Shown piece after piece: positions 54,148 to 62,547 of a stretch of DNA of 64,000 nucleotides. Numbering within the stretch: the stretch's first letter is position 1; each line of letters starts with the position of its first letter. Source of the DNA: Obelidium mucronatum (Eukaryota; Chytridiomycota; Chytridiomycetes; Chytridiales; Chytriomycetaceae); the NCBI GenBank assembly GCA_025765595.1, contig JAIVFH010000070.1, forward strand, positions 117,435 to 181,434, given 5' to 3'. The notes beneath the pieces are model-generated. The model had not been told where the DNA came from and made no database searches. It worked only from the letters and a program-made list of their open reading frames with translations. The position numbers were made by a program, and so were the translations under genes.

Positions 54148-55035
54148 TTGGCCAAAATACGTTCTGACACTGCAGAACTGATGACAACACAATGGTTTAT
54201 TGATTTTTGCTCTAAACGCATCAAGAAAATTGAGTTGACTGCATCTCCTCCTTATGTTAAAGAATTCAACGGTCTTGTAGAACGTACAGTTTGTACTTTA
54301 AAAGGTATGACTGAGTGCTTACTCTCACAAAGTAAACTGCCGCGTGAGTATTACTATACGTACGCACTGTTTTATGCAGCGTTTTTGAAGAACATGTTGT
54401 TTCATCCTTACCTGAAAGGAACACCATTCTTTGCGCTCTTTAAAGACACGCTGAAACTAAGAACGCCCGCGTTTTTGGTTCCCTTGCAAGCATTCTCATC
54501 TTTGATGAACAACGCTCAAGGAGAAATGTTATTGAAAAGTCTGAACTTGGTGTATTTCTTGGCTACAAAGGAATTGACAGTCAAGTTTACTTAGTAGAAA
54601 ACTATCGGACAGGTAAAGTTGACCAGTTACGTCACGTTATCGTTCATGATGCCAGTCACCTTGGTATGAATCCTCAAGATTCCACTCTTGAGTTAGCTGA
54701 GGCCAGCTATCCGCTTGATTTGTTAGACACTTCAGGAATGTCTAATTCGAGTCTTGAACCTGAACCACAATCTTCATTGCTGCCACGTGATGACGATTTA
54801 TCGGAAAAATTGGATTCCAAGGGTTTGGATTCAGACGAAGAATCCTTGCCGGATTGGGAAGCTAATGACTTTGATATTGCGAAAGCAGTAAAATTGTCAC
54901 TGCTAGACTCTAGTTCACCCTATTGTTTTTCTTACGTGATCACCTTGCCAAGTTTACTTGGGTAACTCCGGCCCCGAGTCCGGTGCCTACACAGATTTGG
55001 AGAAAAGAGAACTTGCCTCAGATCCCAAACACTGT
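54148..55035 (+). pseudogene. Copia integrase and spacer region, fragment
   Basis: An open frame from KIRSDTAELMTTQWFIDFC contains the integrase-core signature SPPYVKEFNGLVERTVCTLKG, i.e. the catalytic-Glu end of the DDE domain. After a frameshift near 54560 it continues FLGYKGIDSQVYLVENYRTG, the copia GFLGY element. An acidic spacer runs to about 54960. A second frameshift near 54930 leads into KFTWVTPAPSPVPTQIWRKE, which reaches the insertion site at 55035. The N-terminal zinc finger and first catalytic Asp are missing. Confidence 0.8.
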
Positions 55036-55549
55036 CCCGGGGTCCGAGCGGCACGCGCGATTCAGGGTCCGATTAGGGCCCGGCTAGGAGTCCGACTAGG
55101 AGTCCGAATCGGACCCTATTAGGAGCTGGACCGATTAGGAGCCTAATAGGGCGCTATTAGGGGTCCTAGTGGCGCTCCTAATCGCAAATGAGCCAATCGG
55201 ACCTGTCCTTATAGCATTTTTAAGCTCTTAATAGGAGTTCTGATAGCCATCTTTTAAAAGGTTTTCAGTAGTTAATGTGCATTTACTCATTTAATGCTAT
55301 GTCCTATTCGGAAGTCCAACTAAGAGAAAGAAAACCCCTTCAAATAAAAGGAAAAAATAGAAATCTCCTACTGGAAACAGGTTAAGAGTACATTAAGGGG
55401 CGGCTAGGAGCGCCAATTGGCCTATTGGCCATTCCAATTCGGCCCCTATTCAGGACTGCTCCTAATAGGGCCCTATTAGGACCCTAGTCGGACTCCTAAT
55501 CGTTTCCCGACTAGGAGTCCGAATCGGGAGTACCGCTCGCTATAGTACG
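55036..55549 (-). mobile_element. TIR element copy B, inserted in copia pol
   Basis: 514 bp, opposite orientation to copy A. It shares the ends CGTACTATAGCGAGCGG and GGACCCCGGG and the degenerate CCTAATCGGACTCC-type subterminal repeats. Removing it with one copy of the flanking TGT (55033-55035, 55550-55552) restores the pol frame (N-T-V-A-D-P). It lacks the central region of copy A. No coding capacity. The 3-bp duplication contrasts with the 8 bp around copy A. Confidence 0.75.
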
Positions 55550-56249
55550 TGTGGCAGACCCAGTCTTTGCTGCCTATTGGTTAGCTGCCATGATACGTGA
55601 ATACAACGAACTCATGAATAATGAGACTTGGACAGAAACTGTCTTACCGGAAGGCGCTTGCCTTATGTCAGGCTCGTGGGTTTTTGCTTTCAAAATTTCT
55701 GCCAAGGGAATTTTGGAACGTTTTAAAGCCCGCTGGGTCGCACGCGGATTTTCCCAAGTCAAGAATCTTGACTATTTCAAAACTTATTCACCCGTTGCGC
55801 GAACAGAGACTATTCGGTTTCTTATTGCTTTCGCAGCACTCACAGGTAAATTTGTTTTCGAAGTGGATGTCCCAAACGCATTTGTACATGGTGAAACAGA
55901 TACGCAACTATATCTAGAAATGCCACATGGGTTTAGAAAAGTCAATATACATGGGCAAGTAATTGTCTGTAGGCTTGACAAGTCTCTTTACGGGATTCAC
56001 CAAGCCTCGCGTATTTGGTTTGAAACTCTCATCAATTTTCACAAATCTCTTGGGTTTGAGTCTGATCCTGCTGACATTTGTCATCTAATCAAAACTCTAC
56101 CTCCAAAAGAGCCAAACGGCCCGGAGAACACTTTACAAATGGCTAGTCATGTTGACGACTTGCTTTACATTACTGAAGATAAAGTTGAAGCTGAATTTCA
56201 ATTAATGAAGCTGAACCAACGCTTTGGTAAAGGTAAGCAGGGCTACCTT
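55550..56249 (+). pseudogene. Copia reverse transcriptase fragment
   Basis: The frame begins VADPVFAAYWLAAMIREYNEL and continues through the RT signatures SGSWVFAFKISAKG, RFKARWVARGFSQ, TYSPVARTETIRFL and FEVDVPNAFVHGE, with LDKSLYGIHQASRIW and the catalytic-site region HVDDLLYI (usually YVDD). It breaks off at GKGKQGYL, where repeat P begins. The connection domain is missing. Confidence 0.9.
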
Positions 56250-56252
56250 TTG

Positions 56253-56476
56253 AATTCAAATCAAGTTAATTAATGCTTCAGATTTCACAATCAGGAATTT
56301 ATTCACTACAAAATAAGTAGCTATGTTTGCATGCAATCAAGAATTAATATAAGTTGACAAAGTGCAGTTTAGAAATGGCAGCGGCTTTGAAGATGATCTG
56401 GTGAGGCAAATATTCAAAGTTAGGCTTGTGTAATAAATTTTAAATTTTCTCTCTCAGGCACGTACTAAAATTGTCA
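56253..56476 (+). repeat. Repeat P, copy 2
   Basis: Matches 52014-52253 from TTCAAATCAAGTTAATTAAT to CTCAGGCACGTACTAAAATT. It begins exactly where the RT frame ends and so marks the left edge of the compound insertion in pol. It is followed by about 420 bp of unassigned sequence (56477-56896) with a poly-G run. Confidence 0.75.
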
Positions 56477-56596
56477 AAAAACATAGCACCACCACGGCGT
56501 AGAGATTTGCTACCAATGTTGGAGTGGAGGTAGGCTTGCAGGCGTTGCATAAACCATTTGCGTGTGGGGACATTGCAAGCAGATGTCATGAAGAGT

Positions 56597-56624
56597 GGGG
56601 GGGGGGGGGGGGGGGGGGGGGGGG
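56597..56624 (+). repeat. 28-nt poly-G run
   Basis: Twenty-eight consecutive G (GAGT|G28|AAGTTGGG) in the non-coding compound insertion. G-quadruplex capable; the length may be assembly-dependent. Confidence 0.85.
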
Positions 56625-56896
56625 AAGTTGGGAGACAAATACGTGAAGTTAAATAAGCCATTATAATAGGAAGAGGATTGCAATCTTTCCAGTCTGGTTT
56701 ATCAGAGATATAGCCCGGGCAACCAGCTGAGTTGGGATCACCCTTATGGTAAGGAAAATGATAGCTAAGGAAAGAAGGATGGTTGGGGTCATTGTAGTAG
56801 ATAGAAGAAAGGAGAATACGATGGCTGCGATTGTAATGGGCTTCAGCAGGATCGTTAGAATCTACAAGTTCTCCTAATCTATGGAGAGCAATAAAT

Positions 56897-57283
56897 CAAG
56901 TTGCTCTTTGTTTGAGCTGGTGCTGCACCTTTTCCTCCAGAGTGTTGTTGGTATGCCAGATTTATCATGCAACCCTATCAGAAAAAGTGTTCCTTTGTAA
57001 GCACTGAAACCTTGGCCAAAGCTGTCCACAGACTCTAGCTATACTGTGTAAAAAATTGAGGGCCCTTGCTCTTCTAGCCTTGGTGCTGCACACCAACTTG
57101 TGTTGCTGAGAACTCCATAATGCCCCTCAGAAGACACTGAGATGTGTGCAAGACTGCAAACCTGCTTTTCTGAGCTCTACAAACATTAGCGCTTGTTGAT
57201 TTGCGGCGAGCTAATATAAGCTTTATGTGGTTAATTGTTTGTCAGGAGGCAAGTTGTTGTCTTCTTTTATAGCGTTTTACTAA
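56897..57283 (-). repeat. Inverted LTR-leader fragment (LTR tail plus one satellite unit)
   Basis: On the minus strand, 57283-57194 matches the last ~90 bp of the copia LTR (TATAAAAG ... CAAATCAACA). It runs without a break into AGCGCTAATGTTTGTAGAGC and one complete ~296-bp satellite unit ending near 56897. This is a second, independent copy of the LTR-satellite junction at 53476/53477. Confidence 0.9.
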
Positions 57284-57285
57284 AT

Positions 57286-58427
57286 TGCCAAAAGCAGACA
57301 GATTCCCATGATGAGTCTGCCTGCAATCTGCACTGCTTACTAGGCATTAATCTGGCCTTGAGTAACTTCTTATTTTGCCTTCTTTAGAGCTTCCATTGGA
57401 GGACGGCCAAAAATGGTTTAAATTGATGGTTTAGAAAAAAGATAACCACCTGGTTTAGCAAAAGTTAACCAGAGTTAACTTCAGGGTTAAATTTGCTGAG
57501 ACCGTTTTTTCATCTCAGCAAATTAACCACCGAAGTTAATTTTGATCGCGGTTTTAAGACTTAGAAAAATAAATCATGCTGTTGAAAGGCAGCAACAATG
57601 AAGAAGACACCAAAGAAGGACCACAGGAAGCCTGACAACCAGTAGAGGGAAGAACTGGAGAGAACAAGAAAAACTTGGCAGGATAGTTTATTAAATATTT
57701 CTAACCACATGTCCACATAAGTTCTGTCAAACCTGCTGGTGCCCATGGACAGGATAGAGTTTGTGAATTGTTCGACAGTCGAGAATTCAATTCAGGTGAC
57801 TTCGGCATGGGGGCATGGAGAATTCGGAGCAAAGGCTTGTTGTATCTGACGTGGCTGTGTATAAACGAGCAATAAACCTAATACTATTGAATTTTTGCGG
57901 CCGGTCATAGTTCCTGTTTGGTGATTAACCACAGAAAATGACCTGTGTTTTTGGATGACACATTGTGGTCAACTTTTAGAAATTTGCAGTTTAGGGGAAA
58001 GGTTGACCATGTGGTTATTTTTTCTTAAACCATCAAATTGAACCATTTTTGGCCGTCCTCCATTGTGTTAGTTGATGAAATCAATTAGAGGAAAGCTTAT
58101 TCTGGTTTTCAGGTGGACAAGCATGACATGACAGCAGCTAGAAAATTAAATAAGTAGAACATGATTACTCAGGTCAAAAAACCTTCTTGAGACAGTTGTG
58201 TTGTCTGGAGTTACTTTGCTTCCAAGTCAATTTTCCTTTAATTGCCAGGGAACCAACAGCTTGAACAAGTCCATTTTCTAAAAATAGAACTATTAAAAAC
58301 CCCCTTCTTAACCCTCAAACCATTTGAACAAAGTAGGAACATCTTTTCTATAAATAGAACTACAAGGAATTGGCCTCCAACCCCCTCAAACTCCCCTTAA
58401 CATGACAGGTTGACAAGCAACCTGCAA
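57286..58427 (+). repeat. Repeat family R, copy 1 (split by a TIR element)
   Basis: 57286-57397 plus 58062-58427, about 480 bp together. It starts near GATGAGTCTGCCTGCAATCTG and ends ACAGGTTGACAAGCAACCTGCAA, directly at the point where copia RNase H coding resumes. Matches 60510-60996 (same orientation) and 63494 onward (inverted). No frame. Confidence 0.85.
57398..58061 (+). mobile_element. 664-bp TIR (MITE-like) element inserted in repeat R
   Basis: Perfect to near-perfect inverted termini: GGAGGACGGCCAAAAATGGT at the left and ACCATTTTTGGCCGTCCTCC at the right. Similarity continues inward (TTTAAATTGATGGTTTA against its complement with one change), for about 36 bp. It is flanked by ATT on both sides (57395-57397, 58062-58064). 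Uninterrupted R copies lack it. The interior has GGTTAACT/GGTTAATT motifs in both orientations and no transposase frame. Confidence 0.88.
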
Positions 58428-59024
58428 TAATATCTCAACGGTACGCGCGATTTGGGAATTTGTTACCAGAAACCAGGTAATGAAATCTTACGCGTTGACG
58501 GGGGAAAGTATTTCCTAAATGATCCTACACTACGGCCAATCTGCTACGCAGATGCAAGCTTCGCTGAAGCTAAAGGACGCGCTTCTAGAACAGGCATTGT
58601 TATTCACTTCGCTGGCGCTGCAATCATGTGGCAGTCAAGGAAGCAGACTACTGTTGCTTTGTCATCCACTGAAGCAGAACTCATTGCGCTCTCTGAAGCC
58701 ATATGCGAGATTATCTGGCTATTGCAGCTTATGAAATCTTTGGGTATTTCTGGTCAAGATCATATTGTTATTAAACAAGATAACACGTCAAGTATTCTGA
58801 TCGCTAATGAGGAAGGTCAACATCAACGTATTAAACATATGGACCTGAAAGATAAGAACTTAAACTACCACATTAACAACGGCACAGTGGTCCTAGAGGA
58901 CACTCCGACCGAGCAAATGTGGGCTGATTTCTTAACGAAAGCAGCTGGGCCTACTGAACATCAAAATTTGGCTATGTTGCAAGAAGTCAAATCTTCCACC
59001 ACACCCCAAAACGCAGCCAAGTAA
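58428..59024 (+). pseudogene. Copia RNase H domain, fragment
   Basis: Coding resumes within YLNGTRDLGICY, the standard end of the copia connection region. The RNase H domain follows: ICYADASFAEAKGRASRTG with the first catalytic Asp, IMWQSRKQTTVALSSTEAE with the Glu, IKQDNTSSILIANEEGQHQR with the Asp, and IKHMDLKDKNLNYHINNG with the final His/Asp region. It ends at 59024, just before the polypurine tract and the 3' LTR. The domain itself is intact. Confidence 0.92.
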
Positions 59025-59037
59025 TATTGCGGGGGAA

Positions 59038-59625
59038 TGTTGAGTATTACGCATAAAAGATACAATATCACTTGCACTACTTTAGAAATAAAATATAAGT
59101 TGTACGGATTGAATAATTCAACCCGAATCTTTATTGTTAGAATAAAAGGAGTTTCCGTGATTCGAAACTGGGAAGTCCATCTTTCCTGCATGCTTTCCAA
59201 ACCAAAACACCATAATACATCGGCCGTGCGCTGCCGAGATTAAGGGACGCCTTAACCAGAGATGGGTTATGCTTTTGGACCTTGGTGGCATGTGGTTTTA
59301 TCAGCTGCTCACATGTAGAAAGATGAAGACATTTTGTAAATGTAACCTTTATTATTGAGTATTAACGCCGTCAGACGGCGATAAATTTCCCCTTCAATAA
59401 ATTCCCCCAATTGGAAATTGCCATGTCAAGTTGATGCACTGCCTCAATGGGCAAATGGGATACGAGGTTTTCAACCTCAACAGGTCTCAATGGGACCATG
59501 TAAAAGACTAAAGCAACAGTAAAACGCTATAAAAGCGGAGTCTGTGGCAGGGAAAAAGACAACAACTTGTCTCCTGACAAACAATTAACCACATAAAGCT
59601 TACATTAGCTCGCCGCAAATCAACA
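59038..59625 (+). repeat. 3' LTR of the copia element
   Basis: 588 bp with ends TGTTGA...TCAACA and a TATAAAAG box at 59528-59535. It is about 166 bp longer than the 5' LTR. The extra middle part includes a second LTR-start-like TTGAGTATTAACGCC near 59355, suggesting an internal rearrangement or a composite of two LTR variants. Confidence 0.88.
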
Positions 59626-59994
59626 CGTTGCTGATGATTATGGGGTTCAAAACTTATCAAGGAACAGTTGTGTGCTGTTGAAGAGAAGTTTTTGCTTGGT
59701 GCAAAAGCTGTCGCAACAATTGAGGAAGTCAGGAACGGAGCAATGGTTGAAATGAATGAGGATATTCAATTTTGAAAGTCAGTGCTGGTTGCTTACATTG
59801 ACGGTATTTATTTGTTTCACACTGTTGCTATTTTTGTGTATCTGACCACTTCTGCCAAGACGAAAGCAGCCCCTAAAAAAAGGGCAAAGTGGGAACGCCT
59901 CCTGAAGCAACGCCACCCAAAGAAGGCAATGGTGAGTTACACTTTATATCTTGGTAAACAGTAGCAGCTAACCGCTGGTGTAGATGATGGCGCT

Positions 59995-60345
59995 GTGTCA
60001 ACAAGGACCACTCGGTCAAGAACTACAAAAGCAGCAAAGATGTCTACCCTGGAAATCAGCTTCACTGCTGCTCTGAGCCAAGCTGCGGCAGCATTGCCAG
60101 GACTCGCGGCGCCGCTAGTATCAGGAACAATGGTTGCATTGCCAAATGCGGCAGAAACTATGTCTCCCATCTCTGTTGATACCCAACCCAAACTCACTGA
60201 TCATGTCCGAATTCCACAAACTATCGTATTCAACGACATGAAAAGTACTGGAACTGTTGAAACCAACTTGGTTACGAAGACCACAACTCCAATGCAGGTT
60301 CAAACAGCCCCACCTCCTCCCACCCATGATCCGCAATCTAACTAG
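59995..60345 (+). CDS. Hypothetical ORF, Thr/Ala-rich, partial
   Basis: A 116-residue frame (MSTRTTRSRTTKAAK start). It can be extended in frame to an upstream piece at about 59850-59930 (TKAAPKKRAKWERLLKQRH) if a short intron near 59932-59967 is assumed. The segment ALPNAAETMSPISVDTQ ... VETNLVTKTT recurs in diverged form in the next ORF (61033-61180). No recognised domain. It probably belongs to a decayed repeat or transposon gene and may continue the disrupted ORF that ends near 59775. Confidence 0.35.
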   Translation: MSTRTTRSRTTKAAKMSTLEISFTAALSQAAAALPGLAAPLVSGTMVALPNAAETMSPISVDTQPKLTDHVRIPQTIVFNDMKSTGTVETNLVTKTTTPMQVQTAPPPPTHDPQSN

Positions 60346-60509
60346 AGACATACGCTCAGTCACTTTGCTTCTTCGCAGTGCAGGTTGCAACTCCAGAGAA
60401 ATTAGGACTTAATGGGATTACAAAACTTGTAAGCACAAAATTTCTTTTTTGATTGCCAGAAAATTAAAAGAGACTGTCGTCTTTGTTTCCAAATTTAACC
60501 AGAAGATGT

Positions 60510-60996
60510 CAAACAAGCCAAAAGGAGACTGATTCTCATCATGAGTCTGCCTGCAATCTGTACTGCTTACTAGGCATTAATCTGGCTTTGACTCATTCTT
60601 ATTTTGCCTTCTTTTAGAGCTTCCATTATTTGTGTTAGTTGATGAAATCAATTAGACAAACGCTTATTCTGGTTTTCAGGTGGACAAGCATGACATGGCA
60701 GCAGCCGGAAAATTAAATCAGTAAAATATGATTACTCAGATCAAAAAACCCTTCTTGAGACAGTTGTGTTGTCTGGAGTTACTTTGGTTTCCAAGTCAAT
60801 TTTCCTTTAATTACCAGGGAAGCAACAGCTTGAACGTGTCCATTTTCTAAAAATAGAACTATTAAAAACCCCCTTCTTAACCCTCAAACCATTTTAACAA
60901 GGTAGGAACATCTTTTCTATAAATAGAACTACAAGGAATTGGCCTTCAACCCCCTCAAACTCCCCCTTAACATGACAGGTTGACAAGCAACCTGCA
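60510..60996 (+). repeat. Repeat family R, copy 2 (uninterrupted)
   Basis: About 490 bp from ACTGATTCTCATCATGAGTC to GACAAGCAACCTGCAATG. Nearly collinear with copy 1 once the 664-bp TIR element is removed. It lies between two ORFs that share a duplicated coding segment. No frame. Contains TATAAATAG-like motifs. Confidence 0.85.
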
Positions 60997-61004
60997 ATGC
61001 CGAA

Positions 61005-61568
61005 ATGGAGCCTGAAATGAATAAAAAGATGGATGCACTGCCGGATGCGGCAGAATCTATATCTCTTATCTCTGTTGATACCCAACTCAAAGTCACGGAT
61101 CCTGACGGAATTCCACAAAATACTGGAGTCAATGCCATGGAAACCACTGGAAATGCCGAAACCAACTTGGTTACCAAGACCACGCAGCTTCAAACAGCCC
61201 CAACTGCTCCTGCCGATGATCCGAACACTATTGCCAAAATGGAGCCTGAAATCGACGAAATGGTTATGGAGATTGACAAAATGGATTTGGCCTTGGAGAG
61301 TACACCAGTGGAATTATCGAATGCACCAGGGGAAGCATCAGCAATGAATTTGGCAGAACAGTTTGGCCCACTAATGGGTCCTCCAGCGGAAAGGTCAAAG
61401 CCGTGTGACGCCCCACCAGCTACAGTTGACGCAGTGAAGGATACTGTACTTCGTGCAACAGTTACACCAGCAGCAGCTTCTACAACTGTTATGCGAGTTT
61501 CGGTTTTGATATTGGAGTCTAAGAAAGCAGTCAAAGTCAATGTCTGCTATGCTGGAACTTCCACTTGA
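61005..61568 (+). CDS. Hypothetical ORF with internal repeats
   Basis: A 187-residue frame starting MEPEMNKKMDALPDAAES. Residues about 10-60 are a diverged copy of the coding segment at 60121-60290. MEPE(I/M) occurs twice (residues 1-4 and about 79-82). The composition is rich in Ala, Thr, Pro and Glu, suggesting a disordered protein. No catalytic motif. The 3' end overlaps the opposite-strand ORF by 22 bp, so at least one of the two is likely not real or is decayed. Confidence 0.4.
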   Translation: MEPEMNKKMDALPDAAESISLISVDTQLKVTDPDGIPQNTGVNAMETTGNAETNLVTKTTQLQTAPTAPADDPNTIAKMEPEIDEMVMEIDKMDLALESTPVELSNAPGEASAMNLAEQFGPLMGPPAERSKPCDAPPATVDAVKDTVLRATVTPAAASTTVMRVSVLILESKKAVKVNVCYAGTST

Positions 61569-61942
61569 CGAAGATATAGACCAATGGTATCTTTGGTTGG
61601 TGCTTGATGCACGGGTTTCTTTGGTGGTGGCGTAGCTGTTTTGGCAGAGTGGACTTGGGGCGTAGAAGATTCGGATGCTGGAGTTGGCGTTGCAACTTTC
61701 ATGGTAGGAGCTGAGGAATTAGTTGATGGGATCCCTGCCACTCCGTGCTGTAAGTACGCAATAAACTTTGGGGCAGGATGTTCCACCAAGTCCACCTCAT
61801 CTCCAACTGTCCAATCCTCTTCACCTTCGCTGTCAAGAAGGCAAATAAGATCAACAGCCCCCCCAGTGACTTTTGCCGGGAGTTTATCCAAGGCCTCCAC
61901 TACATCACATAGCTGTAAAACAGGATCGTCTAAGGATGCCAT
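61547..61942 (-). CDS. Hypothetical ORF, Pro/Thr-rich C-terminus
   Basis: A 131-residue frame from MASLDDPVLQLCDVVEALD. A compact N-terminal part (LICLLDSEGEEDWTVGDEVD) is followed by a Pro/Thr/Ser/Lys-rich tail. No recognised domain. It converges on and slightly overlaps the preceding plus-strand ORF. It lies between mobile-element remnants and may be part of one. Confidence 0.35.
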   Translation of the reverse strand: MASLDDPVLQLCDVVEALDKLPAKVTGGAVDLICLLDSEGEEDWTVGDEVDLVEHPAPKFIAYLQHGVAGIPSTNSSAPTMKVATPTPASESSTPQVHSAKTATPPPKKPVHQAPTKDTIGLYLRQVEVPA

Positions 61943-62084
61943 TGCTAAAGCTGTAAAGGATGAAAACCCTGGTGAAAGATCATTGTGGCCAGACTGTGAG
62001 TTGTTGAATGATTGTGATATTAGAATTCCGCTTTAACATGTGTCTTTCCTTAGCAGGGGATATGTACCGCTACAAGCTGCTGTC

Positions 62085-62308
62085 TTTGATACTTCTGTGA
62101 GATTGAGCGAAATGCCAGACTGAACCATGTTTCCTTGAAAGACTCGTCACGGAAGGGTGACGCATTCAACATCAAAGTCATTTCGGCTGAACTCACACAG
62201 CTACTAGATAAGATCAATGTGGTTCACAATCTTGAAGTCAATGTTAAAGGTGAAATACTAACTTTGGTCGTTGTGGGGAAAATTCCACAATTTGGATGCT
62301 TGGATTAA
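62085..62308 (+). other. Short coding-like fragment of unknown origin
   Basis: One frame stays open for about 70 codons around RLNHVSLKDSSRKGDAFNIK and VNVKGEILTLVVVG, then stops (GCLD*). There is no start codon and no partner exon that I can join. It looks like a relic exon. The rest of 62039-62547 shows no gene. Confidence 0.3.
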
Positions 62309-62547
62309 GAGACATGAATGGAAGCTTAAGAATATCATAAAAAATAAACCAATTTTATTCCTATCTTTGACGTTGATCTCCCGTTGATCTCCCATTCATT
62401 ATTCTTCGTCACTTCCATCTCTCATTCCATCGCTTCATAAAGTGGCATCAAATCATCAATTTGACTTGCAATTTTGAGATGTTTCTTCGTGGTTGTTTGT
62501 ACGCAATCCATCCTTACCAATGGCCCCAACTTCCAGCAGCTTATTTC

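Larger units (their letters stand above)
53055..59625 (+). mobile_element. Ty1/copia-type LTR retrotransposon, decayed, with 5-bp target duplication
   Basis: A 6.57-kb element bounded by LTRs that start TGTTGA and end TCAACA. It is flanked on both sides by CGTTG (53050-53054 and 59626-59630). The order integrase, then reverse transcriptase, then RNase H defines the copia class. A purine tract GCGGGGGAA lies directly before the 3' LTR. Gag and protease are missing: the leader between the 5' LTR and integrase is satellite sequence. Pol carries frameshifts and two insertions, so the element cannot move on its own. The two LTRs differ in length and mid-sequence. Confidence 0.9.
51409..59775 (+). 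pseudogene. Unidentified ORF broken by two mobile-element insertions
   Basis: Three pieces: 51409-51491 (25 codons plus the target duplication), 52758-53054, and 59631 onwards. Excising the hAT-like element with one copy of its 8-bp duplication, then the copia element with one copy of CGTTG, joins them in the same frame without a stop. The frame runs through 124 codons and then 16 more to a stop at 59679-59681. A one-base slip in an A run near 59649 would instead continue 41 codons to 59773-59775. The central piece (WEDQPDEEDGPP, HKKAEYIQYIRAWIRYH) looks like real coding sequence. I do not recognise the family; it may be a host gene or an older transposon ORF. Confidence 0.6.
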
